From Pholiota molesta (taxonomy: Eukaryota > Basidiomycota > Agaricomycetes > Agaricales > Strophariaceae): a DNA stretch of 64,000 nt. The translations under genes were made by a program, and so were the position numbers. This document shows positions 31,301 to 42,484 of this stretch, piece after piece. Every line of letters starts with the position of its first letter. Position 1 is the first letter of the stretch. Under the pieces are notes generated by a model, which saw only the letters and a list, made by a program, of their open reading frames with translations, had not been told where the DNA came from and did not search any database. Location: positions 1-64,000 of the forward strand of contig JACGCK010000011.1 of the NCBI GenBank assembly GCA_014925825.1, written 5' to 3'.

Positions 31301-32274
31301 GGTCGATCCGCTCAAAGGGAATACCTCGTCGTTCTGTGGACGTGTCCCGTGCAGCTACCCCTCCTCCCGTTATTGATGATAAACCGACAGACGTGGATAA
31401 GAAAGGCAACGACCGCTTAGAAGTGGTGGAGGAGGCCGACGCAGCCGATGCAAAGCGTGTTGTTTCTTTCATGGAGAAGATGATCCAGCGCACACTTGCT
31501 CAAATTCCAGCAACTCAAGGCATCATTCCACAACTCCCCCTGCCCAATTTACCACATCTTCCTAACCTACCAGACCTACCAGCTGTTCCATGGGGTGCAC
31601 TCCCACAAATACCAATGGTCTTCCCCGTATTTGTCCCGATGATGCCAGGCTGGCCGGCATTCCTCGCGCGTGAACATGCACCTGGTACCGACGATGGTAA
31701 AACTGCAGGCGAGGGCGAAGATGTTGCCCCTAATATGGGCGCCGTAGCCTTGCGTGCTGCGCAGGAGTGGCGCGCAACCTGGGAGAAGTGGGTCGCATTA
31801 GCTGTTGCGACTACTGCTGGTCAACAAACGGAAGAACTGCCGCCTCCTGTGTATACCCCACGGGCGACAGAGGGAGAATCAACCGAGCCTGCAGGACCTT
31901 CAGAGCCTGTAACTCGACCGCATCCAGCTGAAATTCGACCTGTTGGGTATGACAGCACACCTGTACCTGATCAAGTCATTGAGCTCTTTGGATATCAACC
32001 GGCTGCAAAGCAAACTCAGAAACTGGAGAAGAAAAGTGAGCAATGTTTCTATTGTTTACTTCAATTGTTAAAAAAAATTCCTTTCATGCAGATGATCGCA
32101 TGCTTCTCTGGTTCTGGCTACCCATCCTATTTCGTGAGTATCTATTCTATGGTTTTGAATAACGATATTAATACCCTTTTAGTATCTATCATATGGGCTC
32201 TTCACAATGGCTTGCGTTTCGCCTTCCACGCCATCAAGCTGGCCCTTCCCGTCAAGACTCATCTCCGCACCTGA
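28314..32274 (+). CDS. Mga2/Spt23-like membrane-tethered transcription factor
   Basis: In yeast this family is an ER-anchored precursor, processed by the ubiquitin-proteasome system, that induces OLE1 (delta-9 desaturase) in response to lipid state and low oxygen. Visible parts in order: a Ser/Pro-rich N-terminus starting MSASSTTTTASRSPSP; a Rel-like region (FNCAEILDFSTGSVVLPLRI, FTMTDYAGRIVGSG); an IPT/TIG domain (IHRLIPNMGPTHGGIEVTVL ... WSDNTLVCILPPRATPG); ankyrin repeats (GQTLLHLAVFLGFSSL, GFTPLHFAALAQSQECADIL, GADLEIVNARGKTPEE); and a C-terminal single TM helix (MLLWFWLPILFLSIIWALHN) reached across two small introns. I chose the ATG at 28314; an in-frame ATG at 28107 would add 69 residues. 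Stop at 32272-32274. Confidence 0.9.
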
Positions 32275-33415
32275 AATTTAAACCTTGGCTTGCTCTTTTC
32301 AGGTTGTACTCTATCATATCAGTTAATTGTCTTGTTTGTTTCTAGGATAGGATTTGTTATCGGGTTTCAAAGATCACAATCTTAATTACTTACTACAGTT
32401 TATATGTATTGTAGATTATTTCGTGTTGGTTTGTATTCGTACTCTCGTTGTGTAGAATTGATGTTCGGCACATTCCTGCGCAAGTTGCAGATGAGTGCCT
32501 ACTTGTTATCAAGCGCCCAGATCAATTCTGCGATCCTCAGAAATTTATCATCATCTCCCAGGGCATGGTGATTGGGTGATAGAACATCCAACGAAACATT
32601 TGACTTTTAATATTGTGGTCAAATGTAGACCAGCTTATATTTAATGGAAATATATTGGTGAAATTCTCGCCCATTGCTGAAAATACAATTCCAAACACTC
32701 AAATGGACACAGTTCATCCACGAATTTCATCCATACCTCATCTATGTAATAAGCGATAGTAGAAAGAGTTGTTTAGAAGTGTTCCTGTTTGAGTTGGTTC
32801 GACCAAAGAAGAAGTTGACCAGCAGCTATCGTTTGCGAGATAGCAGATTTTCCTGCGCCGGCGGGCCTATAGAGCCAGAGAGCGCTTCGGCCCTCTGGAG
32901 CTTTTCAAAAGCTGTGGGTTGGAAGTGTGATGTTTAGCGCCCAAGATTGATCTTCAAACCTGTCTCGACCGGGGTCCGGTATGCGAGCTGTTTCCACCTG
33001 TAATTGCGATTTTACTTCGCAGAAACATCGTTCAGTCGTAGGACTGGGATAACGGTTGAGTTGAGCGCAGGCGGGATGCGAGGGTCCGATTGCATGCACT
33101 CCCTCAAGGCAAGTTCCCAATATCAGGCTGTACCAGGTGGCTTTTTTAGAGATGGGCGGGGGTGAACGCGGCCTGTGTGAAATAGGCGACTATAGCCATG
33201 CATAGCATGGATATTCGTTTTTGTTTTTAGTGGTTATGGGAGTCTGCAGTGTGCACAAAGGGCACATGTTTGTGGATGTTGTGCCGGCACGCCGAACACC
33301 TCTTGTCCGCCCTTGTTCGAAACTTCAACCAACGCAGTATCGCATCGCGAATACCCACTCCAACATCTATACACCGTGTTGTCTGGTTTGAATATTCTCT
33401 AGGGCAACTCACAGC
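32275..33415. other. Intergenic region with a NACHT-type remnant
   Basis: 1.1 kb without an intact gene. It contains the minus-strand P-loop fragment listed separately (32790-32900). The rest has broken frames. Confidence 0.5.
32790..32900 (-). pseudogene. Fragment of a NACHT-type NTPase gene
   Basis: On the minus strand, ALWLYRPAGAGKSAISQTIA (about 32893-32834) matches the P-loop of Agaricomycete NACHT (STAND) proteins, normally LYGPAGAGKSAI-QTIAE. A frame-shifted LVNFFFGR follows, in the place where family members have (S)FFF-R after the P-loop. Frames break on both sides and no Walker B or repeat region is visible. This is a relic, about 110 bp recognisable. Confidence 0.7.
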
Positions 33416-35704
33416 ATGAAGCGTCAAGCAGAAACTCAAATAACAAAAGACGGACATGACGGCGGTAGCGATGATGAGGTGTGCGGTGGTCTTTTCTGTT
33501 GGTGGCATTGACTCTAACGCGTTTTATCACTAGGGCACACCAGAGCAAGGCATGAAGAAGGCATCAGAGGCAGAATTGGGTCGAAGAGCGTCAGTTATTA
33601 AATTCTGTATACCTGAATGGATATTAACGAACTGCCGATCTTTAGTATTCGCCCTCTGCCATCACGAACGAAGTCCTCAGCGGCAGCTTTCTCTGCACCT
33701 CCGGTGGGTATTTTGCTGATGGTAATATCAACGTCTATCTAAAAATTTAACTTTCAGACTACCAGTATTTTCTCGAATCCCAGCCCTTCGGAGTTAAACC
33801 CCTCCAGCACAGGTGATGCTAGTATATCTTCAAATACCGTGCGTGTATCAGTTTTCTAAGATGACAGAATTTTGACCCGGCATTTAGTCGACATTTGCAG
33901 GTTTCGGTGGTTTCAAGACTACAACAACCAACGTTACTGCCGCAAGTACTACTTCCTCCACGAGTGTATGTCACTATCATATGTTCACTTGGAAAACTTG
34001 CTTACGATAATATAGAATGTGTTCTCTTTGCCCACTGCAAGTTCCTCGTCCTCCTTGTTTTCCAAACCATCGCAACCGGTGTCTTCCCCACAACCAGCTA
34101 TCACTAGCACCTCAAAGACCTTCGCGTCGTTGCTCAGCAGCTCTGGTCCCAGTCCATTCGGAGCCTCACCGTCTCTTGCTTCCACGTCGACTGCGCCGAC
34201 GGTGTTGAGTCCCGGTAAAGCCCAAGACGACTCCCCATCTGTGAAATATTACAAAAATTTACGTGGGCTGAATTTGTCCCTCATCTCTGCCATCACGAAG
34301 TCTGTGGAAGGAGATCCTTATGTTGACCTTACGGACGCCTTGGAGAAATACAAATCTTACCGATCAAAGACACAAACAGAGTTTGATGACGCCTCAAAAA
34401 CTAACGGCACCGGCACCTCATCGCAACCTCCGTCGACTCCAACACCTCCTGTACCTTCAACCAGTAAACCAGCTGCCATGCCAGCCCCTCCGCCTGCATT
34501 TGCTGGATTTGGTGGATTTAAACTGCCAGCTCCTTCGACAACATCCACTTCCAGCGAGACGGCTTCCACTTCCTCAGTTGCCTCGAATTCTACCGGATTC
34601 AAACTTACTAATTCCGCGTTCGGTTCCTCGAGTACCTCAAGTCCATTTTCTTTCCCATCAGAATCTAAGGAATCTAAGGCCCCCGCGTTTTCGTTTGGTT
34701 CTTCAACATCAGCCCCGTCATTGTCATCTATCAATGCATCGTCGACCACAACGCCATCTGCATCATTCACTTTTGGCAGTTCTTCTACTTCCAGTTCTAC
34801 TCCATCAACTTCGTTGTTCGGAGGATCCTTCGGAAGCACACCTAGCCAACCGTCGACATCCTCTTCAAATCCCTTCGGCATGACAGCGTCTCAAACTGCG
34901 ACCTCTTTTACCTTTGGCAAACCTGCTGAGAAATCGACAGAGAAATCCGAGACCGCTAGCTTTTCGAATCCTTTCGGTGTTCCCGAGAAATCGACGACCA
35001 GTTTCTTCTCGACTTCGAAGCCTTCGACCACCGGCGGCTTTTCATTTGGCAGTTCGTCATCAACCAGCGTCTTTGGGAAAACGGAGTCGATACCGCCTGC
35101 TGCTTCGGCAGAGGATAACACCACAGAAGGAGAGAATTCAGAACGGGGCACTCCTGCTGCCGAAGGAGACAACGTAACACCAGCCTTGCTTTCTTCGAAC
35201 CCTCTCGACGAAGAGGGTGCTGGCGAGGAGAATGAAGAGACCGTACACACAATCAAAGCCAAGGCCTTCAAACTCTCCAAAGATGCAGAAGGGGCAGCTA
35301 AATGGCTTCAATTGGGAACAGGTAAGTTTGTGATGTTCGAGCCTTTAAAGACCTATGAAGTCTTATCACGTCCCTAGGCATGCTGCGTATAAAGAAGGAT
35401 AAAGTGACTGGCGCGCGGAGAGTCCTCCTGCGAAACAGCACCAATGGGAAAGTCATCGTCGTATGTGTTTATCTCATACTTTACTTGTACGTGCCTTGCG
35501 CTAACGAGCAGCAATTCAAAGAATTTCAAAATCTATTCAGCATTGAAGCCAACTCAGAATAAAGCGGCTTTGAGCTTCATAGGACATGATGACGGTGCTC
35601 CTCAAACCTATAGCATTCGCTTGGCAAAAGAGGAAGACGCAAAAACACTCAAAGATGCACTCGACCGAGAAATAGCTTTTGTCAAGGCAAAAGAAACATC
35701 ATGA
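33416..35704 (+). CDS. NUP2: Nucleoporin Nup50/Nup2 with FG repeats and a RanBP1 domain
   Basis: A mobile nuclear-basket nucleoporin that binds importin alpha and Ran-GTP. The N-terminus MKRQAETQITKDG...GTPEQGMKKASEAELGRR is the Nup50 importin-alpha binding type. The middle is Ser/Thr/Pro-rich with FG and GFG repeats (AGFGGFKTT, AGFGGFKLP, SFGSSST, NPFGMT, SLFGGSFGS). The C-terminal RanBP1 domain has EETVHTIKAKAFKLSKD, GTGMLRIKKDKVTGARRVLL and ALSFIGHDDGAPQTYSIRL, with KTLKDALDREIAFVK closing it. Several introns, all GT-AG; the first exon ends at DDE with GTGTGC. The stop is at 35702-35704. Confidence 0.92.
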
Positions 35705-35846
35705 ACTTTCGTATAGCTGGAGCTCCATTGGTTTGCTCGAGTCCATGCTGAGTGGTATTTATGCTGTTTTCTTGGATTTCGATCCCCTTCCGTTGTTTTT
35801 CTTTTATACACTAGATGGACCACATTAAAATAATACATGGATAAAA

Positions 35847-37973
35847 TCATTTGCCATTAAAGTGACTTTGAGCATTATGCCATATTGAATTGAGCACAAA
35901 AGCTTCGCTCAAAAGCATCTCGATCTCATGATCACCCCAATCTTGCGTGGGCAAAGACTGTAGGAACATAATGATGCCCTACAAGACATGGTATTGAGAA
36001 TATTGATCAGGAATTGACGAAGCGAGAACAGACCTGGAAATCCATTTTCCGCAACTTTTCACTCCATCGCACGAGAAAAGCTGAACAAACATAAAGATGA
36101 AACTGCGAAAAGGCGTCTGGGCCCTCCGCCTGAGCCCCAAGAAAATAATCGATCAATAGGCAGGATAAAATCCAAAATAAGAGGGCGTACGAGGTAGGTA
36201 TCCCACATCCGATGGTATTTTGAACGCTGATTTCCCGCATCAGCAAACAGTTCATCCAGCGGAATGCGAATTGCATGAATTCGACGTTCTGCGACTCCAG
36301 ATGAGCAGAAAGAGGAGCTAAAGATGTTTATGAGCGGGAGGATGGTGAAATCCAATGATTTACAAACCATCTATGCGCGCCACGAGTTCCGCCATTCTTC
36401 GCACACTTCTTTGAATTCCCGGTTGCGCGAAGATATAATTGTCTTGAATTCCATCCAGTAAGCGCGATAGACACCAGAAGGAATCTGCTTCGACCGCAGC
36501 CAAAGCATGCGGTGGAAGGAGATGTGGGTTGAATTCCTCAGGATCAGAATCTGCGATGCACTGAATTAATTATTGAATCATCCATTTTTCTCAATATTTA
36601 CCAATGTAAGCTGATAGGAAAACCTGGAAGAATGGTGTTACGAGGTCATTGATGCCTTGAACATAACCGCTGGCAGGATGTCGGATGGCCCAGACGTATA
36701 GTATGCGCTCCAAGCTCTGTGAGATTCTGGTTGGATGACAGACACTAAAGTTTTAGGCAAGGGATCATCCTACCCGTTGCGTGGTTTCTTGCATCCACAG
36801 TTTGACGCCAGGCCTTGTTCGTGGGACATCGATTTCTATTTGATGCCATATTTGTTGATCGAGGCCCTCTTTTCCGCGGGCGAAGGCGAGGTCAACCATG
36901 TTCTGGTATTCACCGCGCTTTCTGGTGAGAGTTGTTGCGCGGAGTGGGGTAGGAAGAGGAAGGTATCCCTAATCGACAAGTTATTTTTAGCTGAGTGGTA
37001 CATCTTACAGGATTAAAACAACCAACAAGGAGAAGTTGCCATGCCATGGGTCGAAGGTCACCTGGGATGCCAGCCCAAGCGAGTTTTCGCAGTTCTCCTA
37101 CACGCACTGTTGAAGAGGAATGTAGGATCATTGGACGTCATATGGCTTACCGATATTGACATCTTGGCTTGATAAACACTCGACAAATTTATGTCTACGA
37201 TTCGTCCGAATTGACCTCTCGCGCATGAGCTTTTCGGACTTTTCTCGCGTGTGCATCCCAGCCTTTGTGCTGGTATCATGAGGTTTTTGTATGGGTATTG
37301 GTGAGGGCTCTCTCTGTCGACTCCGATTCCTTATTCCGTTCAATGGATCTGAAAAGATATAGCTGCTTAATGAACAAGGAAAATAGGGCGAACAAGCATA
37401 CATACCATTGACAATATCATCAATGTCGGGGCGAAAAGAGGCGACATTAGCCTTGGGTTTGGAATTTAAAGTAGAAGATCCTCCTGATGTACTGGTATTC
37501 GTCGCGTGTGTGTCTGGTTCTAGATCGCCTAAGATCATGTCACCTTCCACATCTACGTCTCCAGGTTCTCCTCCAAATTCAAGATCCTTGTGCTCCAATC
37601 CGACATCTAGTCGATTTTGACTGCCTTGTCTGCTGTGCGATGTGCGCACTATTGTCCAACCGTTCTTGGGTGGTTCCACGGATGCTAGTTCCTGCTTAGG
37701 ATAGGATCCAGGCGCCTGGAGGTGAGTGTAGGAAAAAGCAAGAGTAGAAGAGGATGAAGCATTGGATGTCCTTCGTGGTACCGTTCTAGGGGACGTTGAT
37801 GACGATCCCGATGCAGACGGGCGGCTCCAGGAGGTGTTGAGCGTCGACTGGCGAGGGGACTCTGAATCTGAGGTGCTGTCCCATGCATCATCTTCGCCCC
37901 ATTCAGCCGTGGTAGAGAAATGGGAGAGATTTATGCCAATATGCGGGCGGGCTGGCGGCGAGCGGGGGTTCAT
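35847..37973 (-). CDS. GYP1: TBC-domain RabGAP of the Gyp1/TBC1D22 type
   Basis: GTPase-activating protein for Ypt1/Rab-type GTPases at the Golgi. The N-terminal ~290 residues are disordered (MNPRSPPARPHIGINLSHFS, Ser-rich). The TBC domain follows: ALRELAWAGIPGDLRPMAWQ, LLLGYLPLP, YQNMVDLAF, then IWHQIEIDVPRTRPG with the catalytic Arg finger (IDVPRT), ERILYVWAIRHPASGYVQGI with the Gln finger (YVQG), FWCLSRLLDGIQDNY, and SQNVEFMQFAFRWMNCLLMR with MWDTYLAEG. Both catalytic residues are present, so it should be an active GAP. Exons join in frame; the TGA is at 35847-35849. The ATG at 37971-37973 opens the disordered N-terminus. Confidence 0.88.
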
Positions 37974-38136
37974 CCTAATTGCGAATGGACGACTGGCTCG
38001 TCGTCGGTCGCTACATCAATATCGAGCGCTGGGCACCGAGCAGCTTCAATGCCACCCCACGTGCCCTAATCTAATCTTATCTGCCTCTATGTGACTATGA
38101 ACCGCGTCCTCACCAGGCTCCGACCTCTGCTACGCC

Positions 38137-38894
38137 ATGTCCAGCTCTTCCAGCACATCTCTCCTCTCCGCCTTTTCTACCTGCGAAATTTCAGATGCCT
38201 TGATCAAGCTCAAAGTGCCCCACGGAGGATACATTCCTGATATCAACATGCTCTCCCCTACAACGTCTAACTCAGAACTCAGGTTATGCGGTCCTGCATA
38301 TACCGTTAAAATGGTTCTTGGGACGGATACTACGGCCCCCAAGCTAGAGGCTCACTTTGTCGATACCGCACCCGCAGGCTCAGTCGCCGTCATTGATGCA
38401 CCCCCTGGTTCGCTGCACTTCCTCGTTTGTCCGTTCTATATCCGCTCATAAATTCTGTTCAACGCAAGTTAGAATCTAAGCATGCAGTCTGGGGAGGACT
38501 CATGACTGCAGGTGCGCAGGCTCGTGGAGCGACCGGCGCCATCATATCTGGACGTTGCAGAGATCTAGGCGAGCACCGCGCCCTCGGATTCCCTGTATTC
38601 GCTCGCGGGCATTCGACTGTTGGTCAATCCCCGTTCGCAAGACCCTCAGCTGTGAATATACCAATTACCATATCACCTCAAGGCTCAGGAGCGGACACCT
38701 TCCCATCTGTTACCATCCAACCAGGCGATTGGATGGTTGCGGACGAAGACGGCGTTGTATGCGTTCCGCGTAATCTGGAAGAGCAGGTCATCGAATTGGC
38801 CGCCAAAGGAAGAGAGATAGACGCTAAGTGCTTGGAGGATATTAAGGCTGGAAAGGGTGTCGGGCAATCTTTTAAGCTACACAGAGGAAAGTAA
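38137..38894 (+). CDS. RraA-like protein (HMG/oxaloacetate-type aldolase superfamily)
   Basis: MSSSSSTSLLSAFSTCEISD, then PHGGYIPDI, CGPAYTVKM and APPESKHAVWGGLMTAGAQA, across one intron (38408-38470; splice gives APPE|SKHAVWG). The signature GAIISGRCRDLGEHRALGF with the catalytic R-x-x-D pair is present, followed by VFARGHST and VQPGDWMVADEDGVV. Members are 4-hydroxy-4-methyl-2-oxoglutarate or oxaloacetate aldolase-like proteins or act as regulators of RNase E in bacteria; fungal ones are of unknown physiological role. The length (about 230 residues) is normal. It starts 163 bp from the Gyp1 gene (divergent), and ends 103 bp from the polymerase gene (convergent). Confidence 0.85.
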
Positions 38895-38997
38895 ATCTTC
38901 CTCGTCATCGAGTGATTATTATAATTGCTAGAAATACAATCCGATGTTGCTACAGCATGCAATGAGATAAGATACATTGTCCCTGTCCTGATCAAAG

Positions 38998-41829
38998 TTA
39001 CTTTCCTCGTTTTGGTGCGCGTTTTCCTTTCAGCGTTGTCAATTGCGCTGTTTCCGCCTTCTTGATAGACTCCGGTTTAGGCCATCCAGTAAACTTTTTC
39101 GGAGGCATGCTCGAAGATTTGCTTGCCTCCACCTGGGCTTCCAAGATGGCTCCACGGCTGAGACAAAAGTCAATATGTGCGTTGAGCCCATCGTTATCGG
39201 TCTCAAGCGTCTTTCCACAAATTGGACATTCATGTGTCTCGACTAGCTTTTGGACTGAGCTATCTAGATCTTCCTCCCTAATACCTGCGCGTGAATAAAT
39301 AGCATCGCTATTTCTTCGCTTCGCAGGCGTTCTAGGTGTTGCAGGCTTGCTTGATGAGGCAATGGGATTTCCAGTAGAATGGGGAGGCTGGCGTGGATTT
39401 GAAACAGTATCTTCTTGGAGGTCGATTAAATTGATGACTTCTTCGTCGTTGTCATTGTCACCATTCTTCAACTTGTAATCAGTTTCATCATGCTCGTGGA
39501 AGCCAGGCATATTGTCTTCCATGGTGTCATGCACCTCTTCCTCGTCCAGTTCCATTTTCTGCCGTTTCTTCGGACTGTCATTGTTTGCGGATTCGAAAAA
39601 CTATAATTATAAATGCGTAAGTCGCTTGATCTAACATAGAAATTGCGACCATACTCGTTTGATTCCAGAGCTGCCAGTATCTCTGAGGTCTTTTAGTCTG
39701 GTTACCCTCAAACCAATCAATCTAAGCTTCAAGGGAAATTCAGCGAGAAGAAGGTCCTTCCCAATCTAAAACGAAAAGTTGAGTTCGAGTGATAACTGAA
39801 ACAAATAGACGCCTCACATTGAATAGCTCCTCCTTTTTCGAAACCCAATGATCCATTGATTTGGCTCGCGTAAAGACTAGAGTTGCAATCAAAATGGGCT
39901 TCAGGACACGCGGAAACGGAGTGGGCACACCTTGATATGTGTCAAGTTTGTATTTCAAAGTGATTGTTCGTCCTGTCCAGCCATCACCCTCCATATCTTT
40001 TTCTAGCTCTGCAGCAACTTCATCGAGTTTGGCTAAAATGTCATTGAGCTGGTGCAGTGTCGAAAACGTGCTGTGATTAATGTTAATACAACCATCAAAC
40101 TAGCGCTGTCATCAGATGAATAAATCACCGCTCTGCGCCTATGCTTTTGCGCTCTTCTCGTCGATGGGCTTGAACGATATTGGATGCAATACCTAAATAT
40201 GTTCTGAATAAGAACATGGTGCCGAATTCCTTGTCCATAAGTGAAACAATGGCTCTTTGGGTGTATATATCACCACAAGTCTATGGAGAAGAAAAAATTG
40301 TGACTGATAGTATGTGGTTGATCAATTTGCTTACCTTAATACCAATGGCTTCCAACAGTCTTTCATTCACTCGACCTATGCCAGGAACTTTGCGAATGGA
40401 AAGATCCTGCATGAATGTTTTGATAGATTGTGCATTGAAATCCAGCTGATATTGACCGTTGGGCTTATTCTAGGTAGATATGACGAGGTGAGCATTAGAC
40501 ACTAATTTTGATAAATTTGCAAACGAACCTTGTCAGAACATATCTAAGGGGATACAGATGAATCCACAAGCATAAAATAATATTAGAAATATTACGACAT
40601 ACTTTTGCGAGCATCTATTATGATCCATTTCAGCATAGTCTAAACGAGCGTCAAGAGCATAACTAACCTTATTAGGCGCGATACCAGCACTGACTGTTAG
40701 TTTCGTCTCGCGAAACACGGTCTCGCGCATTTCCTTGACACATTCTTCCGCAGTCGTGGAATGCTCCTCGCAGTAGGGTGTGATACTATTGTCTTCATTA
40801 GCCACGATCACAGTAGATTTTTTGACAAAGACACACTTGAGGTAGCCTTCATCACATCCAGCAGGGCACATATCTGGATCATATCTATGGAAAATATCCA
40901 TAATCTGATCTGACACTTCAGAGTATCTCCAATGGCGATTTGGGACAAGAATTAAATGAGGGCATAACTTCTTCGCGATGAAACCTGGGCATTGGTTAGG
41001 TTACTACGAATACGTCACATCCTTTTGTCAGTCGTACCCGCCATTCCAGAACGAACTCCAAATTTTCGCGCTTCATATGAGGCAGTGGTTAATATACCCT
41101 TTCCAACCTGTCTGACATATCAGCCCCTGGAGCAAGAGTAAAAGAGCATGTCGAACCACGGCAAAAGCTTTGCCAACTAGGTTAGGATTATCCAGTACTT
41201 CCACGTTCTGATATTTGGACAGATTAGACAGATTAGACAAATTGTATAACAAGTTCAGCAGGGCAGGGCTCTCACTGCAAAGAATGCATCCATGTCTACA
41301 TGGACAATGATTTGGGTCAAATCTCTTTTTTCCTCGATTTGTTCGACCTGAATGACGATCCGGACATCAATGAGCGAGATGTGTGTGTATAACTCGTTTG
41401 CATACCAGATGATCGGCAGTGGCTTCAATTTTAGCTATGGGGGATTAAATGAGCCCTATAATCGTAACTATAGGACGCGTACTGACCAATATCGACGCCC
41501 TGAAGAACTTCATCTCTGTGTTTTAGAATTTTGTCTATCCGCGCAGTTACTTCTTTATCCTTCTTCTTTTCATTCTGTAAGAAGCCGGTCACCTTGCTGA
41601 GTTGTATTTCTGTTGATGGAGCAATCGCACCTCATAAAACTTAGAGCCTTTTGAAGCATCTGTAATAATGCGATTGATTTCGGTCTGATCCTTCGCCAGC
41701 CTATGTAGATATTAGAGCGTCAGAAACTGATGGGTGACGGTCATGCCAGTGGACGAACCCAGCTTTGCCAGAAGATGGACCTGCAAGCCTTCGAACCAGA
41801 CTTTCCGTCTCTTGAGAAGATTTTGCCAT
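38998..41829 (-). CDS. POLK: DNA polymerase kappa (translesion Y-family)
   Basis: N-terminus MAKSSQETESLVRRLAGPSS, then AKDQTEINRIITDASKGSKF, the N-clasp typical of pol kappa. The catalytic part has IIVHVDMDAFFANVEV (first metal-binding Asp), GVLTTASYEARKFGVRSGMA, PAGCDEGYL (Asp/Glu metal ligands), TKLTVSAGIAPNKMLAKVCS, IRKVPGIGRVNERLL and RREERKSIGAERTF. The PAD/little finger follows (GWTGRTITLKYKLDTYQGV). The C-terminal tail carries one ubiquitin-binding UBZ4-type zinc finger: CPICGKTLETDNDGLNAHID plus FC (C..C..H..C) at about 39147-39234. The other pol kappa finger is absent, as in other fungal members that I know. About ten introns; several were checked in frame. Stop at 38998. Confidence 0.93.
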
Positions 41830-42484
41830 GATAATATTAGTCGATTCGGGATGTTTATGTTGTAAGTACACTTCGGTGCAAAGGCAGGTCTTTCCAATAC
41901 GGTCGCAGGCTGCAGCTTAAGGTCACCGTTGGGTCACCGACTTTGATTTGCAAGTTGGCTTATTTTCCTCAAGCAAGACATATAACGGTATTCCGAGAGA
42001 CGGTATATGATAAAGCAATGATGATAAAGTAGATTGTTTACTGGTTGAATTTGGTTCGAGTTCAAGTTGTCGAATTATTGATTGTCACACTGGGCGCTCA
42101 ATTTAATGAGCGTACTCACGTGATGTGACAGCGACGCGCTGAACTGACCCGTTGCCAAAACTATCTAATTTCTAGATACTCAAAAAATACTACTGACTCC
42201 TGAGCCTAGCTCAAGAACTGAGAGCGACTCGAACGATTATATCACTTTGCTGCAGATATAAGCATACAAAAATGGCGCATTGAATAAGTCAGAAATAGTC
42301 AATAAGCAGCCGAAAATAATTCAACTAAAAGTATTTACTTTTTATAGAATGATAAATATGTACAAGCGATTGTATCAACACCACAAATCTCTCTGGGAAT
42401 TGCGAATCGTAGAAAAGAATCATCGCAAGTAAATTGCACATACGTAGAATCGTGCGAATATCAATATGTTTTGTTACCTGTAAA
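41830..42484. other. Promoter region of the polymerase gene
   Basis: 655 bp between two minus-strand genes. The region 42000-42450 is AT-rich with no conserved protein-coding signal; an open frame 42325-42513 has no recognisable content. Confidence 0.4.

Noticed and set aside
33227..33508. Minus-strand open frame with a hydrophobic stretch
   Set aside because: Overlaps the first exon and promoter of the Nup50/Nup2 gene, and shows no recognisable domain.
34357..35280. Long minus-strand frames in the FG-repeat region
   Set aside because: Arise from the low-complexity Ser/Pro/Thr codons of the Nup50/Nup2 gene on the other strand.
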